A stretch of 64,000 nt of DNA from Winogradskya humida (GTDB taxonomy: Bacteria; Actinomycetota; Actinomycetes; Mycobacteriales; Micromonosporaceae). The notes under the pieces are model-generated. The model saw only the letters and a list, made by a program, of their open reading frames with translations, made no database searches and was not told where the DNA came from. Each line of letters starts with the position of its first letter. Within the stretch, counting starts at the first letter, position 1. Shown here piece after piece: positions 58,513-64,000 of this stretch. The position numbers and the translations under genes are program-made. The stretch covers positions 124,001-188,000 of the forward strand of contig NZ_BOMN01000040.1 in NCBI RefSeq assembly GCF_016862215.1. The letters run 5' to 3'.

Positions 58513-59403
58513 GTGAGCGCGGGTTCGCAGGACGAGGCGCCCAACAGCGGCCCCACCGTGCTCCGCATCCTGCTCGGTGCGCAGCTTCGCCGGCTTCGTG
58601 AAGGCAAGGCGATCAGCCGTGAGGATGCCGGCTACGAGATCCGTGCCTCCGGCTCGAAGATCAGCCGCATGGAGCTCGGGCGCGTCAGCTTCAAGGAGCG
58701 CGACGTCGCCGACCTGCTGACGATGTACGACGTCAAGGACTCGGCCGAGCGTGAGGCGCTGCTGGGCCTGGCCCGGCAGGCGAACAACCCCGGCTGGTGG
58801 CACCACTTCGGCGATGTCATGCCGTCGTGGTTCCAGTCCTATCTGGGCCTCGAAGCCGCGGCGTCGCTGATCCGGACGTACGAGATCCAGTTTGTGCCCG
58901 GCCTGTTGCAGACGCCGGAATATGCCCGCGCTGTGATCATGCTCGGTCATGCCGGCGCCACCGCGGACGAGATCGACCGTCGCGTCGAGCTGCGCCGTCA
59001 GCGGCAGTTGCTGCTCGAGCGCACCGACCCGCCGCAGCTGTGGGCCGTCATCGACGAGGCCGTGCTGCGCCGCCCGATCGGCGGTTTCGACGTGATGCGC
59101 GGCCAGATCGAGGCGCTCATCGAGGCGTCCAAGAAGCCGAACGTCCGGCTCCAGATCATCCCGTTCCACATCGGCGGGCACGCCGCCGCGGGCGGGCCCT
59201 TCGCGATCCTGCGCTTCCCGGAGCCGGAGCTGCCCGACGTGGTCTACGTCGAGCAGCTGACCAGCGGCATCTATCTGGACAAGCGGGACGACGTCGACCA
59301 GTACGCGATCGCCATGGAGCGCGTATGCATCGACGCCGACCCGCCGAACCACACCCAGGAGATCCTCGGCAAGCTGCTGCACGAGATCGGCCGCCCCAAC
59401 TGA
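58513..59403 (+). CDS. HTH regulator with DUF5753 domain
   Basis: A 296-residue protein of the actinomycete-specific XRE-DUF5753 type. The HTH lies at about residues 20-80 (LRRLREGKAISREDAGYEIR, then KISRMELGRVSFKERDVADL). The DUF5753 part (about 100-290) has IQFVPGLLQTPEYARAVIML, RRQRQLLLERTDPPQLWAVI, VRLQIIPFHIGGHAAAGGPF and VYVEQLTSGIYLD. These regulators are nearly always paired with a DUF397 gene, found here 85 bp downstream in the opposite direction. The pair resembles WhiJ/BldB-type developmental switches in Streptomyces. GTG 58513 follows AAGGAG; the longer frame to 58036 is antisense to another gene. Confidence 0.94.
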   Translation: MSAGSQDEAPNSGPTVLRILLGAQLRRLREGKAISREDAGYEIRASGSKISRMELGRVSFKERDVADLLTMYDVKDSAEREALLGLARQANNPGWWHHFGDVMPSWFQSYLGLEAAASLIRTYEIQFVPGLLQTPEYARAVIMLGHAGATADEIDRRVELRRQRQLLLERTDPPQLWAVIDEAVLRRPIGGFDVMRGQIEALIEASKKPNVRLQIIPFHIGGHAAAGGPFAILRFPEPELPDVVYVEQLTSGIYLDKRDDVDQYAIAMERVCIDADPPNHTQEILGKLLHEIGRPN

Positions 59404-59487
59404 GAGTGGCCGACCTGATCTTCGGTCGTGGCTCAGTAACTTTCTGTATTTAATTCGCCCGGCTGTCACTCGGGTGGCTACAGAGAT

Positions 59488-59724
59488 TCACCCAAGCAGG
59501 TGGTCGAAGTCCCCATCGCGGACCCCACCGAGGAAAGCTTCGATCTCGGCCGGCGTGTAGATCAGGGCCGGGCCCTCCGGGTCGCGGGAGTTCCGCATCG
59601 CCACGCTGCCGTCCGGCAGGGTCGCGCACTCGACGCAGTTGCCGCTGGGGTTGCTGCGGCCACTCTTTTTCCAGCTCACATCTTGCAGCTGGCCGGCGGG
59701 CATGCCGTTGAAGATGCGCGTCAT
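59488..59724 (-). CDS. DUF397 protein, partner of the HTH-DUF5753 regulator
   Basis: A 78-residue DUF397 protein: SWKKSGRSNPSGNCVECATL at residues 17-36 is the family's W-KSS-S---NCVEVA-type block, followed by VAMRNSRDPEGPALIYTPAE, where the DS/RD-P-GP-L-(F/Y)-T pattern is complete. ATG 59724 has a GGGAG site nine bases upstream. Such small proteins act with the neighbouring HTH regulator, probably as antagonist. It is convergent with that gene and shares with it an upstream ATGCACGTGCAT palindrome. Confidence 0.93.
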   Translation of the reverse strand: MTRIFNGMPAGQLQDVSWKKSGRSNPSGNCVECATLPDGSVAMRNSRDPEGPALIYTPAEIEAFLGGVRDGDFDHLLG

Positions 59725-60164
59725 TACTTGACTCCCTAACGGTGAGACCGGTCCGGGGACCGGCGATGTGTGTCCCGCTGGCTACCTGCTGTGCAGATGC
59801 ACGTGCATTTGGCCTTGCGTTCTCACATGATTGTGAGCATGATAACGCACGTACCCCACCCCATGGGGATCACGGAGGGTGACATCTTTGCGTGACGGGT
59901 TGGTCGCGGAACGGCCCGTGCGGCCACTGACGCGGGGCTCTCTGGCGGGGGCGTCCGAGCGGAGGAAAGGTATGTCTGTCCCGAACACCGGCCCGGAACT
60001 CTGGACCCTCACCGATAACGACGCTGTTGACGCGCAGAGACGTTGCAATCCGGCTCTCATCATTCGAGGCGAGCAACGCACCGACGGCATGAGAGCGGCT
60101 ACCACCCGCGCGGCCACAGTGTCCCACCGGTTCGGAGGGGTGCGCTACGCATTGACCCGGAAGG
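59725..60164. other. Intergenic region with regulatory palindromes, no supported gene
   Basis: The promoter region of the DUF397 gene occupies its left part. Short frames exist on both strands at about 59870-60247 but their composition and overlap on opposite strands do not support a gene. Confidence 0.5.
59797..59837. promoter_or_regulatory. Palindromic operators upstream of the DUF397 gene
   Basis: ATGCACGTGCAT (59797-59808) is a perfect 12-bp palindrome, identical to the core of the site at 58368-58385. Further out CTCACA-TGAT-TGTGAG (59822-59837) is a second perfect inverted repeat. Both lie 73-113 bases before the DUF397 start. Confidence 0.6.
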
Positions 60165-60578
60165 ATGGCTTCCGTCCGGGTCCGTCCCTTCCTGACGATG
60201 GCGGTGATTCCCACGCGCGTCACTGAACACGTCCATTGCGCCCGCACCCGCCGCCCCTCGGGCGTCGCAGGCCTGCGTGGCTGGTCAATAACGGCAACAG
60301 CGTTCCGCGGCGGCCGTCCGCAGGCCAGCCTCGCGGCATGGCCGATCCACGTCTTCGAGGAGCACGACTACTGCTACGGAATCGGCCCGCTCGTCATGCG
60401 TCTCAAACGCGTCGAGTGGGGTAAGCCGATCCCGCACGAGGGCGACGTCTGGCTGGAGGTCGAGGGCACGGTTATCGACCCACGCACCGGCCGCCCGGGC
60501 CCTGTCCGTCAGGTCCTGGTGCGTGCCGGCCGCCTGCCGAATCCTCCGGCCCGGAAGCGTCCACGTTTACGGCCCTGA
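60165..60578 (+). CDS. Hypothetical protein
   Basis: A 137-residue frame. The second half is clearly protein-like (WPIHVFEEHDYCYGIGPLVM near residue 59, then KRVEWGKPIPHEGDVWLEVE and TVIDPRTGRPGPVRQVLVRA), while the first 40 residues are doubtful and a later start is possible. No family is recognised; it may be a small beta-rich protein. A perfect stem-loop terminator follows 17 bases after the stop, which supports a real transcript ending here. Confidence 0.6.
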   Translation: MASVRVRPFLTMAVIPTRVTEHVHCARTRRPSGVAGLRGWSITATAFRGGRPQASLAAWPIHVFEEHDYCYGIGPLVMRLKRVEWGKPIPHEGDVWLEVEGTVIDPRTGRPGPVRQVLVRAGRLPNPPARKRPRLRP

Positions 60579-60594
60579 CAACGTCATAGAAGAG

Positions 60595-60620
60595 GAGCGA
60601 CGCCGGTTGCGGCGTCGCTC
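60595..60620 (+). terminator. Stem-loop terminator
   Basis: GAGCGACGCC and GGCGTCGCTC form a perfect 10-bp stem around a 6-base loop, 17 bases after the hypothetical gene's stop. No T run follows, as is common in high-GC bacteria. Confidence 0.8.
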
Positions 60621-60723
60621 AACGCGCGCCCCAGCGGTGCGCAGCCCGGATCCCGGCCGGGCGGTCCGGTTCCCCCGTGCTGGATCGCTCGGCCGGCCGG
60701 GTATTCGCAGAGACCCCGCATCC

Positions 60724-60820
60724 CGACGCGGCAGCCAGATGTCTGCGACAAAAGCCCGACGCGGCAGCCAGACGTCTGCGACGAGCCCGATGCGGCAGTC
60801 GGATATCTGCGACAAAAGGA
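60724..60820. repeat. Three imperfect tandem copies of a ~32-bp palindromic unit
   Basis: Copies at 60724-60756, 60757-60787 and 60788-60820 share CGACGCGGCAG...TCTGCGAC. Each has an inner palindrome: CAGATGTCTG, CAGACGTCTG and the weaker CGGATATCTG. They lie in a roughly 400-bp gene-free stretch upstream of the nitroreductase and could be protein-binding sites or a dispersed REP-like element. Confidence 0.7.
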
Positions 60821-61021
60821 TGAAGATCCAAATCTGGATGTCGTGCCTGAGTGGTGGGTGCGGACCGCAACTCCCGTCGAGGCCGGGCCCGGCCGGCCAA
60901 GGCGCCGAGGGCGCCAGAACAGCCGCCCGCACCCTTCGTTCTGCGTGAGTTGGCCATCTCACCCCAGGCGTTCCACTCCCGCTTCGGGCACACGCCGATC
61001 TTGGCGCGCAAAAATGGAGGC

Positions 61022-61660
61022 ATGACCCTTCTCGGACTCGACGCCGATCAGCTGCTCTCCACCACGCGGGCAGTCCGCAAACGGCTCGACCTCGAACGCC
61101 CCGTCCCCGACGAGCTGATCCGTGAGTGCGTCGCCATGGCCCTGCAGGCGCCGTCCGGCTCGAACGTCGTGACCATGCGCTTCGTTGTGGTCCGCGACGA
61201 GGCGAAGCGTCAGGCCGTCGGTCAGGTCTACCGCGAGGTCTACGCCGGCTACAAGGCCTCGCCCTACTACCCGGGCCGCTCGACCGGGGACGCTGACCGC
61301 GATCGGGTTCAGGGCAGGGTCGCGAGCTCCGCCGACTTCCTGGGCGATCACATGGGCGACGCCCCGGTCCTGGTCCTCGGGTGCACAGCCGGCCCCGATC
61401 GAGCATCCGCGGAGGCCGGCCTCGGCAACATCCTCCCCGGCATGTGGAGCTTCATGCTCGCGGCGAGGGCTCGCGGCCTCGGCACAGCCTGGACCTCGAT
61501 GCACCGCGCCCGCGAACGCGACGTAGCCGAGATCCTGGGCATCCCCTACGAAACCGTCGCGCAGGCCGTCCTCACCCCCCTCGCGTACACAAAAGGCACC
61601 ACTTTCCACCCGGCCGAGCGCCCCGACCCAAACTCGGTCATCCACTGGGACTCGTGGTGA
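61022..61660 (+). CDS. Nitroreductase-family FMN oxidoreductase
   Basis: A 212-residue nitroreductase. N-terminal TTRAVRKRLDLERPVPDELI at about residues 14-33 is the FMN-phosphate-binding start; ALQAPSGSNVVTMRFVVVRD at about 41-60 and the C-terminal GLGTAWTSMHRARERDVAEI near 159 complete the fold. Members reduce nitro compounds, quinones or flavins with NAD(P)H. I start at ATG 61022, with a GGAGG only one base before it, which is close; an earlier GTG-type start within the open frame to 60851 cannot be excluded. A tandem 14-bp repeat begins ten bases after the stop. Confidence 0.9.
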   Translation: MTLLGLDADQLLSTTRAVRKRLDLERPVPDELIRECVAMALQAPSGSNVVTMRFVVVRDEAKRQAVGQVYREVYAGYKASPYYPGRSTGDADRDRVQGRVASSADFLGDHMGDAPVLVLGCTAGPDRASAEAGLGNILPGMWSFMLAARARGLGTAWTSMHRARERDVAEILGIPYETVAQAVLTPLAYTKGTTFHPAERPDPNSVIHWDSW

Positions 61661-61670
61661 GCAGCCCCGC

Positions 61671-61754
61671 CCCGAGGTGCCCGCCCCGAGGTGCCCGCCC
61701 CGGGGTGCCCGCTCCGGGGTGCCCGCTCCGGGGTGCCCGCTCCGGGGTGCCCGC
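61671..61754. repeat. Six tandem copies of a 14-bp unit
   Basis: Unit (C/T)CCG(A/G)GGTGCCCGC repeated six times without spacing directly after the nitroreductase gene. The later copies are identical, which suggests recent expansion. 14 is not a multiple of three, so it is not coding. Confidence 0.9.
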
Positions 61755-61782
61755 CCTAAGTTAAAGAACCCGTCTGGCCGGC

Positions 61783-62085
61783 TTAGAACAACGGCTGCGT
61801 CCCGGGATGCCACGTGCCTTTCCGGAGGTCATGCCACGCATACCCGAACGTGTCCTCATTGACGATCGAGTCCCACGACACCGACGACATCCACGGCCCC
61901 GTCTCATCCCGCAGCGCGCCCAGACTGACATTCCCAAGCAGAGCTCTGCCGGACGCGCTGAGGACGGCGTCAATCACAAATCCGTGGCAGTCCTGATCTG
62001 ACGTCGACACGGAGATGAACACCGCGCCCGGGCATGCCACCCTGACCGCACTCAGGGCGGCGTTCACGCATTGCGCGTCATCCAC
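61783..62085 (-). CDS. Hypothetical small protein
   Basis: A 100-residue protein starting at ATG 62085: DDAQCVNAALSAVRVACPGA opens it, GAVFISVSTSDQDCHGFVID follows, and it ends with FGYAWHDLRKGTWHPGTQPL. The composition and codon use look coding but I recognise no family. No signal or membrane segment is visible. It is convergent with the nitroreductase gene, the 14-bp repeats lying between them, and upstream of it (in its own direction) is a gene-free stretch in front of the methyltransferase's 3' end. Confidence 0.6.
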   Translation of the reverse strand: MDDAQCVNAALSAVRVACPGAVFISVSTSDQDCHGFVIDAVLSASGRALLGNVSLGALRDETGPWMSSVSWDSIVNEDTFGYAWHDLRKGTWHPGTQPLF

Positions 62086-62187
62086 CAGAAACCGGTCCTT
62101 CGGGCGGCATCGTTCACTGCTGCGGACGCGGGGACAAAGACCTGAGGCCGCGGTGGCCCGGCGAAGGGCCCGGCGGGCTGATCGGCG

Positions 62188-62229
62188 GGTCAGGGCTTGC
62201 AGGTCAGGGCTTGTGGGTCAGGGCTTGCG
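62188..62229. repeat. Three tandem copies of a 14-bp unit at a gene end
   Basis: GGTCAGGGCTTG(C/T)(A/G) occurs three times in a row (62188, 62202, 62216). The last copy contains the stop codon and final Lys-Pro codons of the methyltransferase gene, so the repeat copies the gene's 3' end. Confidence 0.85.
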
Positions 62230-63045
62230 GGCGACGCCGGCCCAGTAGTAGGTGGCTTCGGGGTTGTCGACCGGGGTGTCCGGGCGCCATGCCGAGGTCG
62301 GCACGATGCCCGGGGACAGGAGCTCCCAGTCGCCGAAGAAGCGCGCTACTTCGTCCTTGGTGCGCGCTACCAGGGTCATGCCTGCGCCTCGGGCTGCCGC
62401 CACCGCCTCGCCCACCGCTGCTGGGTTGAAGTCGGCGGTGGGGTGGGTGATTGCCAGGACGCTGCCTGAGGGGAGGGCGTCGCGGAGCTGGGCGACCAGG
62501 GTCCAGGGGTCGGCTTCGTCGGCGAGCAGCATCAGGATCGCGATGAGGGTCAGGCCGACGGGCTGCTTCAGGTCGAGGTTTTCCTGGAGAACCTTTTCGG
62601 TCAAAATCGAGTCAGGGTCTCGGATATCCGCCGAGATGTACTCGGATCGGCCCTGCTCGCTGCTGACCATCAGTGCGCGGGCGTGCACGAGCACGATCGG
62701 GTCGTTGTCCACATAGACCACGCGGGTTTCGGGGGCGAGCCGCTGGGCGATCTCGTGCAGGTTGGGCCGGGTGGGGATGCCGGTGCCGATGTCCAGGAAC
62801 TGGCGCAGGCCCTCCTCGGTGACCAGGTCGCGGGCGGCCCGGTGCACAAACTTGCGGTTTTCGGCGGCCATCGCGCGCAGCCCGGGGATCGCCTGCAACA
62901 TCGCGTCACCGACCTGGCGGTCCGCGGCGAAGTTGTCCTTGCCGCCGAGCCAGTAGTCGTAGATGCGGGCCGAATGCGGCACCTTCGGGTTGACCCCGGG
63001 CGGCGCCGTCTCGGCAGGTGGGGACGCCTCGCTGTCGCTCGTCAT
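62218..63045 (-). CDS. S-adenosyl methyltransferase-like protein (DUF574)
   Basis: A 275-residue protein of the actinomycete DUF574/PF04672 family. PHSARIYDYWLGGKDNFAAD at about residues 23-42 is its diagnostic block; FLDIGTGIPTRPNLHEIAQR near 83 is the SAM-binding motif I; VVYVDNDPIVLVHARALMV follows as motif II. Natural substrates are unknown, and paralogues are numerous in Streptomyces and relatives. ATG 63045 follows GGAGG. The gene's end lies within the tandem 14-bp repeat. It stands alone, with 212 bp before the GGDEF gene. Confidence 0.95.
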   Translation of the reverse strand: MTSDSEASPPAETAPPGVNPKVPHSARIYDYWLGGKDNFAADRQVGDAMLQAIPGLRAMAAENRKFVHRAARDLVTEEGLRQFLDIGTGIPTRPNLHEIAQRLAPETRVVYVDNDPIVLVHARALMVSSEQGRSEYISADIRDPDSILTEKVLQENLDLKQPVGLTLIAILMLLADEADPWTLVAQLRDALPSGSVLAITHPTADFNPAAVGEAVAAARGAGMTLVARTKDEVARFFGDWELLSPGIVPTSAWRPDTPVDNPEATYYWAGVARKP

Positions 63046-63257
63046 GCCGACCGCCTCCGCTGATCTGCTCGAAATCGTGAGGGGCCGACCCGGAAATCGC
63101 GAGGATGCCCCGAAGCAAGGGGATCAGCGTAGCGCTCGAAGATGATCAATTTCAGCCGTGTCGCCCGGCGGGACGGGAGGCGTGGACGCATCCCCGCATA
63201 TCGGGTACACCCGGTCCCGACGTCACGGAATCAAGCGCGGGGTGGGCTCGGCGCGGG

Positions 63258-64000
63258 TCAGGCGGCGTTTGCGCCGTTGCGGTAGGAGCGGTGGCGGCCG
63301 TCGAGGTGTTTGCCGGCCACCACCCGGTCGCGGCCGGCGTGCTTGGCTACGTAGAGGTTGCGGTCCGCGATGGACAGCAGGGCGGCCTGCGACGCGGTGT
63401 TCGTGTCGGTCAGCCCCGCGACCCCGATGCTCACGGTGATCGGCATGCCGTGGGTCAGCTCGGACCAGTCGTAGGAGGAGATCGCGACGCGGATGCCGTC
63501 GAGGTGCTCGCCGGCCGTGGGCCCGGTGATCCCGGGGAGTGCGAGCAGGAACTCCTCGCCACCCATTCGGGCGACGAAGCCGTCCGGCGACACGGCTGCG
63601 AGCTCCGTCTCGAGGATCTTGGCCACCTGGATCAGCACCTGGTCGCCGATGTTGTGGGAGAGCTGGTCGTTCACCCGTTTGAAGTGGTCGAGGTCGACGA
63701 TGGCCACGGTCAGGCCGACGCACTGCTCGACCATCCCGGGCAGCTGCTCGTCGAGGTAGCGGCGGTTGCGCAGGCCGGTCAGCGGGTCGCGGCGGGCCTG
63801 CTCGCGGAAGCGTTCGGCCTCCTGGCGGGCCTCGGCCGTCTCGAACATCGCCTGCCGGGTGCGGGCCTGTGCCTCTCGCTGCGACGAGTGCAGGGCGTGG
63901 TGGGCGGCAAAGAAGATCTTGTGAACGGCGAAGGCCTCGGCGAACTCGCCACGCGCCGCGTGCAGTTCGGCCTGTTCCTGATGTACGCGGACCAGCACAT
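63258..64000 (-). CDS. Diguanylate cyclase (GGDEF), truncated by the window edge
   Basis: At least 246 residues; the frame reaches the right edge so the N-terminus is outside. A helical, TPR-like region (ARGEFAEAFAVHKIFFAAHH) and coiled coil lead into a GGDEF domain from about residue 70: DPLTGLRNRRYLDEQLPGMV, then VDLDHFKRVND with the metal-binding Asp, and the active-site loop RMGGEEFLLALPG, complete with the GGEEF signature. It should make cyclic di-GMP from GTP. No inhibitory RxxD site is evident five residues upstream of GGEEF. Input is probably from the N-terminal region. Confidence 0.93.
   Translation of the reverse strand, partial: VLVRVHQEQAELHAARGEFAEAFAVHKIFFAAHHALHSSQREAQARTRQAMFETAEARQEAERFREQARRDPLTGLRNRRYLDEQLPGMVEQCVGLTVAIVDLDHFKRVNDQLSHNIGDQVLIQVAKILETELAAVSPDGFVARMGGEEFLLALPGITGPTAGEHLDGIRVAISSYDWSELTHGMPITVSIGVAGLTDTNTASQAALLSIADRNLYVAKHAGRDRVVAGKHLDGRHRSYRNGANAA

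Noticed and set aside
59870-60247. Open frames on both strands
   Set aside because: They overlap each other on opposite strands, neither resembles a known family and neither has a convincing start site.
60724-60820. CRISPR array
   Set aside because: Only three direct head-to-tail copies without spacers, and no cas genes anywhere.

Overview
This 64 kb, GC-rich window looks like a chromosomal segment of an actinomycete, most likely a Micromonosporaceae member such as Actinoplanes. The basis is G/C-biased third codon positions, frequent GTG starts, many 4-base ATGA/GTGA gene overlaps, and families typical of the group: SARP/NB-ARC/TPR regulators, an S-adenosyl methyltransferase of the DUF574 type, an HTH-DUF5753/DUF397 pair, and an actinobacterial-type contractile injection system. 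All names come from reading motifs and gene order; no database was searched.

Region 1 (1-16.7 kb) is accessory DNA, probably the right-hand part of a tRNA-integrated defence island. It ends at 16668-16712 in a 45-base copy of the 3' half of a tRNA-Arg(ACG) gene. The orientation puts the intact tRNA beyond the left edge, so the island lies to the left. From left to right it holds a partial gene, a Nudix hydrolase and a sugar-nucleotidyltransferase-like gene; an unknown protein with a GmrSD-type (DUF262/HNH) nuclease carrying a C-terminal RAMA-like domain; two unrecognised divergent genes; a bacterial ubiquitin-pathway-like operon (MBL-fold hydrolase, E2-E1-JAB triple fusion, CapV-like patatin phospholipase) facing an ImmA/IrrE peptidase plus XRE regulator across a promoter with repeated palindromes; an integrase relic; and a 2TM nucleotide-sensor-like membrane effector with two overlapping small ORFs.

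Region 2 (16.9-28.3 kb) has a membrane-anchored unknown protein, a TIGR01777-type epimerase, a SnoaL-like/quinone-oxidoreductase pair behind twin TetR-like operators, a secreted ThuA-ricin lectin protein, and three SARP-family regulators in a row.

Region 3 (28.3-47.6 kb) is a contractile injection system (CIS). A 12-gene overlapping minus-strand operon runs sheath, tube, chaperone-like pair, a 1,064-residue repetitive disordered protein, second tube-like protein, LysM adaptor, VgrG-like spike, gp25, baseplate J-like, tail protein I-like and a zinc-ribbon/TM/sugar-binding-fold protein resembling the Streptomyces membrane factor CisA. A second minus-strand group encodes a LuxR-type regulator, the DUF4255 cap and the AAA+ ATPase. 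Between them three plus-strand genes encode a membrane Ig-like protein and two probable payloads (DUF4157 and TIKI/ChaN-like) that share an N-terminal tag. No tail-fibre gene was seen, which fits a cytoplasmic CIS.

Region 4 (47.6-64 kb) is mostly housekeeping or regulatory: a COG4315 lipoprotein, a Crp-like protein with a cut-off HTH, an OmpR/histidine-kinase pair, an AA10 LPMO translationally coupled to a DUF305 lipoprotein (both copper-linked families), a PLD-helicase-DUF3427 protein (possible single-gene defence), purC, small membrane proteins, an HTH-DUF5753/DUF397 pair sharing a palindromic operator, a nitroreductase, a DUF574 methyltransferase and a truncated GGDEF protein. Several short tandem repeats lie among these genes.

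The strongest candidates for a little-described system are (a) the MBL/E2-E1-JAB/patatin operon with its ImmA-XRE switch, and (b) the CIS chaperone pair, whose second frame has no ATG, GTG or TTG start and may be expressed by -1 frameshifting, followed by the disordered protein in the tape-measure position.
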